Assembly (NCBI GenBank): GCA_013204025.1
Contig: JABMOW010000018.1
Span: forward strand, 1 to 64,000
Direction of reading: 5' to 3'
DNA length: 64,000 bases
DNA from: Fidelibacterota bacterium
GTDB taxonomy: Bacteria; Fidelibacterota; Marinisomatia; SCGC-AAA003-L08; JACNLC01
Shown here: positions 28,732 to 38,525 of the stretch, piece by piece
How the letters are laid out: each line of letters begins with the position of its first letter
Position numbering within the stretch: the first letter of the stretch is position 1
The notes under the pieces: generated by a model
The model's input: the letters and a program-made list of their open reading frames with translations, nothing else
Databases searched by the model: none
What the model was told of the DNA's origin: nothing
Made by a program: the position numbers and the translations under genes

Positions 28732-30602
28732 TGGTCTCTCGTCACTTTATAGGTTAGCCATGAAATGATACCGATGAATAAGAGTATCCCTGCAAAACTA
28801 AATCCTTCAACTGCTGGCCACCAGTCCTTATCGGATGTGATGAAGATGGGGACTGCTACCAGAATGCCCATAATCGCTTCACCGGTAATCAACCCGGAGG
28901 CAATGAGAATACCGGTCTTTTTGGCTTTTTCTGCCGCACCACTCATATCAGAAAAATGAGCGATCATCCCACCAATAAAAATGGGTATGGATAAACTAAA
29001 CGGAAGGTAAATCCCAACTGCCACTGCCAATACGGGGATGCGAAAATCTGAACCCTTTCGTTCCTGAATGACATCCATTATGATAATGATAATCCCGATA
29101 ATAGCACCGATGTACACCATATTCCATGGGAGTGTCCCGTGAAATACGCCCTCAGCTACAGACTTCATCAATGTTGCTTGGGGCGCGGATAAGACTGGTG
29201 ATCCGATGACATAGGCGGTATGGAGGACATCCAAAACAATTCCCAATACGAGGGCGGCGCTGATCACGCCTACCACTTGCATGATCTGCTGTTTCCAGGG
29301 TGTGGCGCCCACTATAACTCCCGTTTTCAGATCCTGCATATTGTCTCCACCGATGGCAGCGGCACAACAGACTACAGCGCCAATCAGAATGGCACCAGCA
29401 GAGCCTTCAATTGACCCCGTACCTAACAGCGCTAGTAACAATAATGATGAAAATAAAATGGTGGCAATAGTAACACCTGAAATAGGATTATTGGACGAGC
29501 CCACAACTCCGGCCATATAAGCAGCAACCGCGGAAAAGAAAAAACCGAAAACCATCATAACGAGGGAAAGCAGAATGGCTATTCCCACAGAATGGATCAC
29601 ATCCAGGTATAAAAAGAACACCGGGATCAGCATAAATAATAGTCCGAAACCGACGGTCCGGATTGAAATATCCTTGTCTTCACGTCTGACGGCTTTGTCT
29701 CCGTGCATATTTTCCATCGCCCGAACACTGGTTTGAATGCTGGTTAACAAAGGCTTGAATAATTTGATCAATGACCAGATGCCGCCCACCACCATGGCAC
29801 CAACGCCCAGATACCTGATCTTCGTATCCCAAATATCCCAAGCGGCATCCATTGGCTCACCTGTATAACCGTAAATGAGTGTATAAATTGGAATGGCGAC
29901 AATCCAAGAGATAAATCCACCGGCAAAAATAAGGATGGAAATGTTTCTGCCCACGATGTATCCAACGGATATCAATGCAGGAGAAAGATCACAACCAGCA
30001 CCGAAGATAGAACCTCCCACAGATCTGGCGCCTTCGATGGCGGAATTCCACATAGCGAATCCCTGTTGTGCAACTTTCATTAATCCGCCTGCGAGACCTG
30101 CTATCCCGATGAGGCGTAATCCTTTTCCAGCTTCACCTGTGTTATCCGATCTGGATGCTTCGCCTATCTTCAAGACTTCAGCCGTGGCGATACCTTCAGG
30201 ATATAGTAATTTGGCTTCAAGGATCAACGCACGTCGTAGAGGGATCGTAAATAATACGCCAATAATCCCACCGATACTGGCAATTTTTGTGATTTCCCAA
30301 TAGTTGAATTCTGTCCAGTATCCCATGAGGATCAGCGCAGGGATTGTGAAAATCACACCGGCGGCCAGTGACTCACCGGCGGATGCGGCAGTTTGTACAA
30401 TGTTGTTCTCTAAAATATTGGATCGTCTAAATAGGCTGAGTACGCCCATGGAAATGACCGCTGCAGGGATGGAAGCGGAGACGGTCATCCCGGCAAATAA
30501 TCCCAGATACGCATTTGCGCCTGCAAGTATCATGGACAATAAAACTCCAAGTATGACAGACTTGATGGTGATTTCAGGGATCGAAGGTGGCGTTGTGTTC
30601 AT
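28728..30602 (-). CDS. OPT-family transporter
   Basis: 624 residues with about 15-16 hydrophobic helices. The N-terminal ANAYLGLFAGMTVSASIPAAV and the mid-protein GGDNMQDLKTG segments are characteristic of bacterial OPT (oligopeptide transporter) proteins. Members take up peptides or metal chelates with protons; the substrate here is unknown. It is followed directly by adenosine deaminase with an ATGA overlap. Confidence 0.9.
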   Translation of the reverse strand: MNTTPPSIPEITIKSVILGVLLSMILAGANAYLGLFAGMTVSASIPAAVISMGVLSLFRRSNILENNIVQTAASAGESLAAGVIFTIPALILMGYWTEFNYWEITKIASIGGIIGVLFTIPLRRALILEAKLLYPEGIATAEVLKIGEASRSDNTGEAGKGLRLIGIAGLAGGLMKVAQQGFAMWNSAIEGARSVGGSIFGAGCDLSPALISVGYIVGRNISILIFAGGFISWIVAIPIYTLIYGYTGEPMDAAWDIWDTKIRYLGVGAMVVGGIWSLIKLFKPLLTSIQTSVRAMENMHGDKAVRREDKDISIRTVGFGLLFMLIPVFFLYLDVIHSVGIAILLSLVMMVFGFFFSAVAAYMAGVVGSSNNPISGVTIATILFSSLLLLALLGTGSIEGSAGAILIGAVVCCAAAIGGDNMQDLKTGVIVGATPWKQQIMQVVGVISAALVLGIVLDVLHTAYVIGSPVLSAPQATLMKSVAEGVFHGTLPWNMVYIGAIIGIIIIIMDVIQERKGSDFRIPVLAVAVGIYLPFSLSIPIFIGGMIAHFSDMSGAAEKAKKTGILIASGLITGEAIMGILVAVPIFITSDKDWWPAVEGFSFAGILLFIGIISWLTYKVTRDQ

Positions 30603-30791
30603 TTATATCCTCTAATTTCTCAAAATAATTGCCTGAAAAATAGACGTGAAATGCTCATTCGTCAAAGAAATATGTGGGAGGAGAAAGAGCTACCAGTCTG
30701 CCCAGCCTACCGACATGGCAAGTATCAGACTGAAAAGCGATTTGTTGTTGGTGGGAAATCAAAAATCAGCATTCGCATATGATATCATTTA

Positions 30792-31526
30792 TCAGGGCAC
30801 AAGAAAACTGTCTATTTCAGACGGTACGGGGTTAATTCCGACATAGGTGTGTTGACCGGTAAGTTTATTAATGTAGGGATGATTCCATGAATTTCTATTA
30901 ATAGGGAATAATATAATGTAACATTTAGTACCGCTATCAATGCCTGAATCAATAAAATCATTTTTTGAATATCTGAAGCTGAAATAACCAGGATTAACAT
31001 ATCTATATGGATGAAGATCGAGTGGATTCCCAGTATGTTGTGAGATATCATTAGTCAGACCAATAAATGGTTGAACATATCCCTCAATATTTTCAGAAAT
31101 ATTTCCGTTGATAAATACCTCCTCATCAACTACTTCTATTTCAAATTCCGTCACGGTGAATGATGGTAATTTTAGAATTGAATAATTCGGGATAAATGCT
31201 TCTCCTCCTCCAACAAATTGAAACCCGTACATTGGGTAAGCATCGTATCCAATTTTTTCAAATATAATATCGTAGGTTCCGGCAGCTAGATTATCAATTG
31301 TCCAGTAGCCTATTTCATTCGTGTAGGTATTTAAATCTGCCCCAATGATCGAAACAAGTACGCTGTCTGGATTAGGAATATTGTGCCCGATCTGGCCCCT
31401 CTGAACAACATATCCTGTTAATTTTCCATTAAGTAATGTACAGGTTGGGCAATCCCGTGTACATGAAATGAGGTATAAAGCACAAATGAAAATGTATGAT
31501 ATTTTAAATGTTTTAAGTTTCATCAT
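30792..31526 (-). CDS. Lipoprotein with carboxypeptidase-regulatory-like domain (tandem paralogue 2)
   Basis: 244 residues. The signal peptide ends in the lipobox LISC. Residues 32-115 form a carboxypeptidase-regulatory-like beta-sandwich (LTGYVVQRG ... GYWTIDNLAAGTYDIIFEKIGYD), followed by YGFQFVGGGEAFI. The C-terminus reads YVGINPVPSEIDSFLVP. The gene lies eight bases downstream of a paralogue with the same layout and matching C-terminus. The domain usually mediates substrate or surface binding; function here is unknown. Confidence 0.65.
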   Translation of the reverse strand: MMKLKTFKISYIFICALYLISCTRDCPTCTLLNGKLTGYVVQRGQIGHNIPNPDSVLVSIIGADLNTYTNEIGYWTIDNLAAGTYDIIFEKIGYDAYPMYGFQFVGGGEAFIPNYSILKLPSFTVTEFEIEVVDEEVFINGNISENIEGYVQPFIGLTNDISQHTGNPLDLHPYRYVNPGYFSFRYSKNDFIDSGIDSGTKCYIILFPINRNSWNHPYINKLTGQHTYVGINPVPSEIDSFLVP

Positions 31527-31534
31527 GAATCATC

Positions 31535-32260
31535 CTATGGAATTATAATCGAAACAATTTCTGATGGAGTTGGATTTAAGCCAACCCAAGTAAAATCGAG
31601 TGTTGTCGGGTCAATCCACCAAAAGGGAAAATGGCGTATATCTAATCGAGGAGCCGCATAGGCAATGATATAACATTCCTGCCCGGAGTGGAATCCATTT
31701 GAGAAAAACTTTGATAGTTCGATTTTAATATCATGTTGACCATTCTGAAATAAAAACACGAATTCCTCAAATACATGATTATCAGTGGCTCTTGAAACAT
31801 TGATTGTAGAGTCAATGAATATCACAGAATTCAGTGGAAAATTATTTTGAATCATCATATGAATTGCAACTATTTCATCCTGAATCTCGACGTTTAGGGA
31901 TTCTACCGAATGAGTGGGGATTTGAAAAACTTTTTTTTTGTCCATGACGATTTCACCACCTCCTAAAAATTGTACACCATACGTTGGTATTGCTTGAAAT
32001 CCTGACTTTATGAATTCGATATTATAGATCCCAGTGCCAAGATATGGGATAGTCCATTCACCGTTGATATCCGACAGCCCATAATTGCGGCCACTATTCA
32101 AGTTGATGAAGATGCCTCCAGAATGATCCATTTGGTTACCATACTGATTATAGACTATGACGGATCCAGAAAGCGTACCTTCTAAATAATTGCACTCAAC
32201 GGGGCTTTCACAGGACAGGATCAATAAGACAAACAAGAATAATATTAAATATTTAATCAT
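31535..32260 (-). CDS. Lipoprotein with carboxypeptidase-regulatory-like domain (tandem paralogue 1)
   Basis: 241 residues, lipobox LILSC near residue 17. It shares its whole layout with the following gene: LSGSVIVYN, GEWTIPYLGTGIYNIEF, YGVQFLGGGEIVM and the C-terminal WVGLNPTPSEIVSIIIP. The identical order of motifs indicates tandem duplication followed by strong divergence elsewhere. The shared YG.QF.GGGE segment is not a motif I know. Probably an exported, membrane-anchored binding protein. Confidence 0.65.
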   Translation of the reverse strand: MIKYLILFLFVLLILSCESPVECNYLEGTLSGSVIVYNQYGNQMDHSGGIFINLNSGRNYGLSDINGEWTIPYLGTGIYNIEFIKSGFQAIPTYGVQFLGGGEIVMDKKKVFQIPTHSVESLNVEIQDEIVAIHMMIQNNFPLNSVIFIDSTINVSRATDNHVFEEFVFLFQNGQHDIKIELSKFFSNGFHSGQECYIIAYAAPRLDIRHFPFWWIDPTTLDFTWVGLNPTPSEIVSIIIP

Positions 32261-32516
32261 CTGTTAGCTTTACATGTAAAAATAGTTTTCTGGTTGATGT
32301 TTTCATTGTTATTCTAGAATACATGAGTTTTATGAATAAAAATCTCTACCAAATTTAATCATGTTGCGAGAGGTATCGTGAATGTTTATCAAGTGATTTC
32401 AAGTTTTGTATATTGAAAAACCACATTAGCATAATAATGGCTATTGGCTTTTAACCGTTGGCTGTTGGCAGGAAACTAATCATACCTCACTAATCGGTGT
32501 TCAACTTTTTAAATAT
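32261..32516. other. Intergenic stretch with two copies of GGCTRTTGGC
   Basis: No gene was seen between the lipoprotein pair and the terminator at 32517. Two direct copies of a 10-base element, GGCTATTGGC at 32439-32448 and GGCTGTTGGC at 32460-32469, lie 11 bases apart. The lipoprotein promoter should lie near 32261-32350. Confidence 0.35.
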
Positions 32517-32554
32517 AAAAAAAACGATGGAGAGAAGATCCCTCCATCGTTTTT
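32517..32554 (-). terminator. Rho-independent terminator of the TonB-dependent receptor gene
   Basis: Stem AACGATGGAG / CTCCATCGTT around a nine-base loop (32533-32541). It is flanked by an A-run on the left and a T-run on the right, so on the minus strand the hairpin is followed by at least eight U. It starts 23 bases after the receptor stop codon. The symmetry would also let it work on the plus strand. Confidence 0.9.
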
Positions 32555-32576
32555 GGATATAAGAGATTAGTTTGTA

Positions 32577-35500
32577 CTAGAAGTTATATGACATCCTCAT
32601 GTAATCATATCGGCCGTTCATACCATATGGTGCAAAATTGGGATAAACAAATGCACCAGCATTATTTGCATCGCTCCATTTGTCAGGCATCTCATCGGTG
32701 AAATTCTTCGATCCCACTGCCATTGTGATGGATCCCAAATCATATGAGGCTTCCAGATCAATTATGGTTTTTGATGAAAACCATAATCCAGCGGATCTTC
32801 TACTTTCAAATTTACCTACCTTGTTGATCCGTATAGACGAACCAAGATTACCTTTAGCATATTTAGTTGTGAAGATGAGGTTGCTTTCAGGAGTCACAGT
32901 TGTCATGGTTCTTTCTTCCAGTTCATCAAAGATGGTAGCGCCATAATCAGCAAGTTCATCCGGAGTGTTTATATCACCGTCAATTTCAGTATTTGTACTG
33001 TTATATGCAAGATTTAGCGTCAAGTCCCCATTGGAACCCATATCAACCAGATATTCTACAGCAACATCAAAACCGGTGGTCTTTGTATTCACAGCATTCG
33101 TGAAATAGCGACCACCTCCGCCATATTCTGCACCTGGGATATTGTTATCAGCAAGCAGATCATATACATGTGCTCCAAGAGAGCCAGGGTCATCTGCATA
33201 ACCTGTTGGGTTACCAAATTCATCGTGATCTAATCCAGCTGTTGTAAAATTACCTGTTAATACAATTCTGTCTTCAATTTTGATATGATAGAAGTCAAAA
33301 TTGAGCTTAAACCCCGCATATGTGGTTGAGATTCCAGCACTGATATTCTTAGACAATTCAGGCTTAAGTGTAGTTGCACCTAATGCCTGAGCAACAGGAT
33401 GATCAACAGGAAACGTGCCAACTTCAAAAGCAACCTGACCGGCAGGTGTATTTAAGAAATTAGTTGCGACTTTTGATTGATATGCCTGGGCGAGTGCTGG
33501 TGCACGGAATCCAGTACTGAAAGCACCTCTTAAAATAATACCTTGTTGAACCTCATATCGCACAGAGGATTTAAAACTGAAATTATTGCCAAAATCGCTG
33601 TAGTCTTCAAAACGACCTGCGACTCCGATTCTCATCCCCGGAAATAAATCCTTCTCTGCATCACCATAAAGTGCAAAGCTGGACCGGTCTGCATCTCGTG
33701 TTGCGTCAGCATTAGATGGTTTAAATCCGGAAAAACATTGGCAGCCACCGGATCCATCTGCAGAGTTCAAACCAATGACAAATGTGTCCGCATATGCAAC
33801 ACCATTTGTATCTGCAGGAATTGTAAAACTGTCCCACCCCGCAACTGATGTTCCATATTGCCCATTGGCGTAAGATGCAACCTCACCAGCATAAATACGG
33901 TATGACTCGTTTCTAATTTCAGCACCAATAGCAAGATCCACGTCATTTACTTTAGTAGTCAAGTCAAGATTGTTGGTGACCTGTTCAACCCAGAATCCAC
34001 CGATATCATATTCTCTTAGTTGTTCAGGTCCAAAAGAAGCGTTAGTTGATAACATCTTATAGTGGAAATCATTTCTACCAAAAACAGTACTTATATCATA
34101 AGCCCAATTATTGTACGCCCCTTTTAACCCAATCACATTTGACATATCAACTATGGTTGGTGTAATATGGGGAACATATCCCGTGGGATTGGCGCTTAGC
34201 CAGGTTTTATTGGGTTGACTGGGCTTTCTGGTGTAACAGCCTGCATCACTGTTGCGATATGAATAGCCACCAAATGAATAAAAAGTTTTATCTCCAAAGG
34301 GCAATTCAGCGTTATAAAATGCGCCCAGATTATCCTGTTGTCCATCACCCCAAATCATCCGTTGTGGATCAATATAGAAGTCACTTCCGACGTTTAAGCG
34401 GTTTTGCTCTGCTTCATCATTTGCCCAATAGTCAGATTCCGGTTCATAATATGGATTACCTTCGAATCCAACACGGTTTGTTCTTCCGCGATGTCTGTAT
34501 TCAGCAGCCAGCATAAAGGTGCCGCCATCTTTTAACGCAAATCCTTTGCTATACTGAAGCTGAAATACTTCACCGTCATGCTTTTTATATTCCTTGCTTG
34601 ATGTAACTAGCTGAGATGGATGATGGTAGTAAGTTGTATCAAAATCTCCTGTTGGTACTCCAAGTGCATCTAGTTCTGGATCAGTATAGAATCCATCAAT
34701 ATAAGAAAAATCACCAGTTTCAGTAGTTGGATTCCACTCATAAGGTGTGTCTTCGGCAATTCCTGAATTATATCTTCTTCCATTTCCATAGATATCGTAT
34801 CCAGTGGGTGTGGCTTCAACCGTGTGGTTGGAGGCACCTGATGTAAACGTAAAAGTACCTGGAGTATCTCCATCTTTTAACACAATATTGATTACACCGG
34901 CAATGGCATCTGAACCATACTGGGCAGCTGCGCCGTCGCGAAGTACTTCAACTCGTGCAATCGCACTGGCAGGGATAGCATTCATGTCCACGCCTGTATC
35001 TCCCCGACTTGGACTATTATTTACATGTACCAATGCAGTTGTGTGACGTCTTTTTCCATTGACCAATACCAATACTTGCCCTGAACTGAGACCGCGAAGG
35101 GTCATTGGACGGACAGCATCAGAACCATCAGCGATGGTTGTTCTAGGCATGCTAAAGGAAGGTGCAAGGGCTTGAATAATCTGTGCGGTTTCAGAAAAAC
35201 CAGATCGACGGATATCTTCAGCGGTAAATACATCTACAGGCACAGACTGTTCTTCAGCAGTTCTGGCAAATCGTGAACCAATTACAGAAACCGACTTTCC
35301 GGATAATGCATCTACGTCCAGTGAAAAATCAACAACAAGTTTTCCAGCGCCCATCACGACATCTTTACTTTGTGATTGGTAGCCAATATATGTTGTTTTT
35401 AACGTGATGGCACCACGATCTACATTACGAATCGAATATGTACCATCTGCAGTAGTTGCAGTACCTAAACTGGTTCCTTCAACAGCTACATTCGCACCGG

Positions 35501-35603
35501 CCAATGGCTTACCGTTCGCATCGGATACCGTACCGATTACTGAACCTCCAATTAACATAGTCCCAATCAAAAAGATTGGAATCATTCTGATAACAGTTCT
35601 CAT
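32577..35603 (-). CDS. TonB-dependent outer-membrane receptor
   Basis: 1008 residues with a signal peptide (1-21) and a strong ribosome binding site (GAGGAGATAATCT before the ATG). Domains in order: carboxypeptidase-regulatory-like sandwich (GTVSDANGKPLAGANV, residues 23-95); plug domain from about 115 (SVPVDVFTAEDIRRSG, LVLVNGKRRHTT, VEVLRDGAAAQYGSDAIAGVINI); beta-barrel to the end (YMRMSYNF). The plug and domain order fit the SusC-adjacent/CarboxypepD_reg TonB receptors. The plug reads LRGLSSGQVLVLVNGKRRH, typical of a large uncharacterised receptor group. No SusD partner is adjacent and no riboswitch precedes it, so the substrate is unknown. Confidence 0.92.
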   Translation of the reverse strand: MRTVIRMIPIFLIGTMLIGGSVIGTVSDANGKPLAGANVAVEGTSLGTATTADGTYSIRNVDRGAITLKTTYIGYQSQSKDVVMGAGKLVVDFSLDVDALSGKSVSVIGSRFARTAEEQSVPVDVFTAEDIRRSGFSETAQIIQALAPSFSMPRTTIADGSDAVRPMTLRGLSSGQVLVLVNGKRRHTTALVHVNNSPSRGDTGVDMNAIPASAIARVEVLRDGAAAQYGSDAIAGVINIVLKDGDTPGTFTFTSGASNHTVEATPTGYDIYGNGRRYNSGIAEDTPYEWNPTTETGDFSYIDGFYTDPELDALGVPTGDFDTTYYHHPSQLVTSSKEYKKHDGEVFQLQYSKGFALKDGGTFMLAAEYRHRGRTNRVGFEGNPYYEPESDYWANDEAEQNRLNVGSDFYIDPQRMIWGDGQQDNLGAFYNAELPFGDKTFYSFGGYSYRNSDAGCYTRKPSQPNKTWLSANPTGYVPHITPTIVDMSNVIGLKGAYNNWAYDISTVFGRNDFHYKMLSTNASFGPEQLREYDIGGFWVEQVTNNLDLTTKVNDVDLAIGAEIRNESYRIYAGEVASYANGQYGTSVAGWDSFTIPADTNGVAYADTFVIGLNSADGSGGCQCFSGFKPSNADATRDADRSSFALYGDAEKDLFPGMRIGVAGRFEDYSDFGNNFSFKSSVRYEVQQGIILRGAFSTGFRAPALAQAYQSKVATNFLNTPAGQVAFEVGTFPVDHPVAQALGATTLKPELSKNISAGISTTYAGFKLNFDFYHIKIEDRIVLTGNFTTAGLDHDEFGNPTGYADDPGSLGAHVYDLLADNNIPGAEYGGGGRYFTNAVNTKTTGFDVAVEYLVDMGSNGDLTLNLAYNSTNTEIDGDINTPDELADYGATIFDELEERTMTTVTPESNLIFTTKYAKGNLGSSIRINKVGKFESRRSAGLWFSSKTIIDLEASYDLGSITMAVGSKNFTDEMPDKWSDANNAGAFVYPNFAPYGMNGRYDYMRMSYNF

Positions 35604-35847
35604 AGATTATCTCCTCATTTGTTGTGAATGTTATTATGAAATGGTTAATTAACAGAAAAAATATACAAATGTTTAAGGGTAGAATAAAAAGAGTTATATT
35701 TTTCGAAATTCATGTATTGAATTGCTTGCGGAAAAATAGATTCATGAGTTTCGATTTTCGGAAAAAACAAGGCAAGCTGTTGACTCAAAAAAGGAACAAT
35801 TGTTATTAAATTATTCTCTCGAATCATAATCAGAAAGGAGCATTAAT

Positions 35848-36246
35848 ATGATCACAGGCGGTTGTCTTTGCGGAGAAATCCGATATGAAGCGGATGAACT
35901 TCCATCACGGGTAACCCATTGCCACTGCAAACATTGCAGGGGTAGTGCAGGAGCTGCATTCATCACGTGGGCGGAATTTGATTCGGTGACATTCAGATAT
36001 ACTCAGGGTAAACCAGAAGCATATGAATCCAGACCGAAAGTCACGCGGGAGTTCTGCTCACAATGCGGAACGCAACTCACTTATAATCATGCAGATGAAC
36101 CCGGTGTGGTGAATGTGACAGTCTGCAGTTTTGACGATCCGGCTATCGCGAAACCTGAAGATCACATTTGGTGCGATCGGAAGATCCCATGGATAAAGCT
36201 AGACGATGGACTCCCAACCTATAAATTAGGAAAGTGGGATGAATGA
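35848..36246 (+). CDS. GFA-family (CENP-V-like) zinc protein
   Basis: 132 residues with an AAGGAG ribosome binding site. Zinc cysteines of the glutathione-dependent formaldehyde-activating (GFA) fold are present: GGCLCGEIRY at the start, HCHCKHCRG at about residues 31-39, and FCSQCGTQL near 70. Many members have no shown link to formaldehyde, so function is unassigned. It overlaps the next gene by four bases. Confidence 0.88.
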   Translation: MITGGCLCGEIRYEADELPSRVTHCHCKHCRGSAGAAFITWAEFDSVTFRYTQGKPEAYESRPKVTREFCSQCGTQLTYNHADEPGVVNVTVCSFDDPAIAKPEDHIWCDRKIPWIKLDDGLPTYKLGKWDE

Positions 36247-37928
36247 TGAACACTTCCACAAAACATAAGGATTCGCCTTGTGGAAGGTCACGAAGATGGT
36301 ACCTGATAATAATCTTATTTCTATCTTCCATCAGCACCGGAATCAGTCAATATCATCATCCATTGGAAAATATCACTGCTGAAACGCCCGCCTACCGGAT
36401 ATTCAATCATTTATTACAAACCTCCGGAGCATTACCATTGGCTGAACCGGGATATCTCACCTATACGGATTTAGAAGAAGCATTCTTACAGTGGAAGTTG
36501 GACCATCCAAAACCGGAAGCTGAAGAAGAAAAATTGTGTACCCGTTTGGAGGAAATATTTTCTGATGTTCTGGAGTTGGATATGAACCCTGGTCGTTCAT
36601 TTACACCTACACTAGAAGTGGGAATTGGCATTGATTATCTGCACCGACAGCCCATCCATCATACAGGGCAGGATTCCGTCTTTTATACATTGTTCAAAGA
36701 CAGAGATTTTGTTCGCCACTACGATGATCGAGGGAATCTGATTGATGTCCGGATTAAATCAAGTTATTGGCACTATCTGTATTTTGATTCTCAATTTGCC
36801 TTGAGAGAGTCATGGCAGGACATCAATTCTGTGTCTCATCATTTCCCTCGGGATTTCCATGATATTGAAAATAATTTCAACCGCGAAACCATTTTTCTGT
36901 TCAGAATACCGCCCATCCTGATTGTGTCCGGTCGAGATCGATTGTCAATGGGACCGGGCCGACATGGAAATCTTTTGGTATCCAATTCACTGCCCCCGCT
37001 GGACATCTTTAGATTTTCGGTAAACTTTGGCGATTATTTCAAGTTTTATGATTTCATTGCACCTATGAACAACATATTTACTGACCTTTTGGATGAAACA
37101 GTTCCTCCAAAATACTTACTGGGGCATCGCCTGGCTTTTCAACCCAAACCGAATTTGCGAATATCTGTTTCTGAACTTATGGTTATCAATAGTCAGCTCC
37201 AGTGGAGTTATTTAAATCCACTCAATATCTTTCATAATATGTCAAATTCAGTAAGTAAAAACATCTTGTCAGGTCTGGATATTGAATATCAAATCAAATC
37301 GGATTTATACTCTTATCTGTCACTTGTTATCGATGAAATTGATTTTTATCTGATTGAACCCGAGGGAGAGGCTCCACTGACAGATTCTGAAAGCCGATTT
37401 GTGTATGGAGTTCAACTTGGGCTGGATGGTTATAGCTCTCGTGTTGAAGATCAACCTCTGTGGTCAATTGAATGGGTGAAACTAAACAAATGGTTATACA
37501 ATTACGCCTACCAAACACAGGGCAAAGATTTAACCTATACCTATATCGACAGGCAGGATTTTCCAGAGCAAGATGCCTTTTATCGTTTTATTGGTCATTA
37601 TTTAGGATCAAACGCAGAGGCATTATATTTGGATTTTAATCAAAATAATTGGGGATTATTCTATCAATACATTGATCAGGGGGAGGTGCTGATCCTTCAA
37701 CCTTCATTCTCGGAAGATTACCCGCTGCCTCATGAATATAAGCAAATTTTGGGCGCAAAATATCATTTGAATGGATTGCATCGAAACTGGTCAATGGATT
37801 TCGGATTAAATCATACCTGGAACATTCATTCTGGTTATGATCCCTTGACAACCGTGAATCGATTCGAATTCTGGATCGAAGGAAGGTTTACCATACTAAC
37901 ATTGAAGGATATTTTCTTCTCGTCATAA
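36243..37928 (+). CDS. Probable Wzi-like outer-membrane beta-barrel protein
   Basis: 561 residues. A basic N-terminus and hydrophobic stretch (about residues 17-36, ending GISQ) form a signal peptide. A short helical region follows (YRIFNHLLQTSGALPL, LTYTDLEEAF), then strand-rich sequence. Segments such as LLGHRLAFQPKPNLRISVSE, LNPLNIFHNMS, LSGLDIEYQI and LVIDEIDFYL resemble Wzi, the outer-membrane lectin for capsule assembly. The match is by pattern only. No capsule genes are nearby, so another barrel protein is possible. Confidence 0.6.
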   Translation: MMNTSTKHKDSPCGRSRRWYLIIILFLSSISTGISQYHHPLENITAETPAYRIFNHLLQTSGALPLAEPGYLTYTDLEEAFLQWKLDHPKPEAEEEKLCTRLEEIFSDVLELDMNPGRSFTPTLEVGIGIDYLHRQPIHHTGQDSVFYTLFKDRDFVRHYDDRGNLIDVRIKSSYWHYLYFDSQFALRESWQDINSVSHHFPRDFHDIENNFNRETIFLFRIPPILIVSGRDRLSMGPGRHGNLLVSNSLPPLDIFRFSVNFGDYFKFYDFIAPMNNIFTDLLDETVPPKYLLGHRLAFQPKPNLRISVSELMVINSQLQWSYLNPLNIFHNMSNSVSKNILSGLDIEYQIKSDLYSYLSLVIDEIDFYLIEPEGEAPLTDSESRFVYGVQLGLDGYSSRVEDQPLWSIEWVKLNKWLYNYAYQTQGKDLTYTYIDRQDFPEQDAFYRFIGHYLGSNAEALYLDFNQNNWGLFYQYIDQGEVLILQPSFSEDYPLPHEYKQILGAKYHLNGLHRNWSMDFGLNHTWNIHSGYDPLTTVNRFEFWIEGRFTILTLKDIFFSS

Positions 37929-37950
37929 ATTAAAAACAATTGGATATGCC

Positions 37951-38349
37951 ATGGAAAATACTGAAATAAATTCATCGGAAATTCTGCTACCGAAAATCCA
38001 CTCAACCATGATCATTTTCTACGTTACGGATCAAAAATGGTCTGCGGAATTTTATGAGAATGTGTTTGAGATGAAACCAGTGCTAGATGTCCCGGGAATG
38101 ACAGAATTTCGAATTAGTGACAGTTTATCTTTAGGTCTCATGCCGGGTGATGGAATCAAACAGTTATTGGGCGATGCCATTGAACATCCGTTTCTGCATG
38201 GAAATTCCATTCCGAGGGCAGAATTATATCTGATGGTAGATTTTCCGGAGATATGGATGGAACGAGCCATTCAGGCGGGAGCAGAGGTGGTGAGTCCGTT
38301 GAGTGAACGGGATTGGGGGGACTTGGCAGGATACGTGAAAGGATCCTAG
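37951..38349 (+). CDS. VOC-family protein, C-terminus replaced by junction sequence
   Basis: 132 residues. It has one complete VOC module (TMIIFYVTDQKWSAEFYENVF at residues 19-39, then FRISDSLSLGLMP) and the second-module start (RAELYLMVDFPEIWMERAIQAGAEVV). Family members normally continue after DWGD..GY with a metal-binding DPDGH...A stretch of 10-15 residues. Here the frame ends VKGS just after that point. The DNA at the junction continues as the tail of a serine recombinase in another frame. The last metal ligand is therefore probably missing, and activity is doubtful. Confidence 0.72.
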   Translation: MENTEINSSEILLPKIHSTMIIFYVTDQKWSAEFYENVFEMKPVLDVPGMTEFRISDSLSLGLMPGDGIKQLLGDAIEHPFLHGNSIPRAELYLMVDFPEIWMERAIQAGAEVVSPLSERDWGDLAGYVKGS

Positions 38350-38525
38350 TTGGTTTGGCAGCAGCTAGAGCAAGGGGAAATGTAGGGGGTAGGTCTAAAA
38401 AGTTGGATGATAGGAAAATTGCTCTGGCTAAATCAATGATGGCCGATACTTCAAATTCAGTAGTAGATGTATGTAAGATGCTGGGTATATCGAGAGCTAC
38501 GTTGTATCGGTATTTGAAGGAATAG
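38331..38525 (+). pseudogene. 3' remnant of a serine recombinase (resolvase/invertase) gene
   Basis: About 64 codons encode the end of a resolvase-family serine recombinase. IRERILVGLAAARARGNVGG matches the basic linker after the long helix. KIALAKSMM, VVDVCKMLGISRATLYRYL is the C-terminal helix-turn-helix that binds the crossover site. The catalytic N-terminal domain (about two thirds of the gene) is gone and replaced by the VOC gene, whose frame overlaps it to 38349. The gene keeps its natural stop and a terminator. It is a scar of a lost or rearranged mobile element. Confidence 0.82.
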
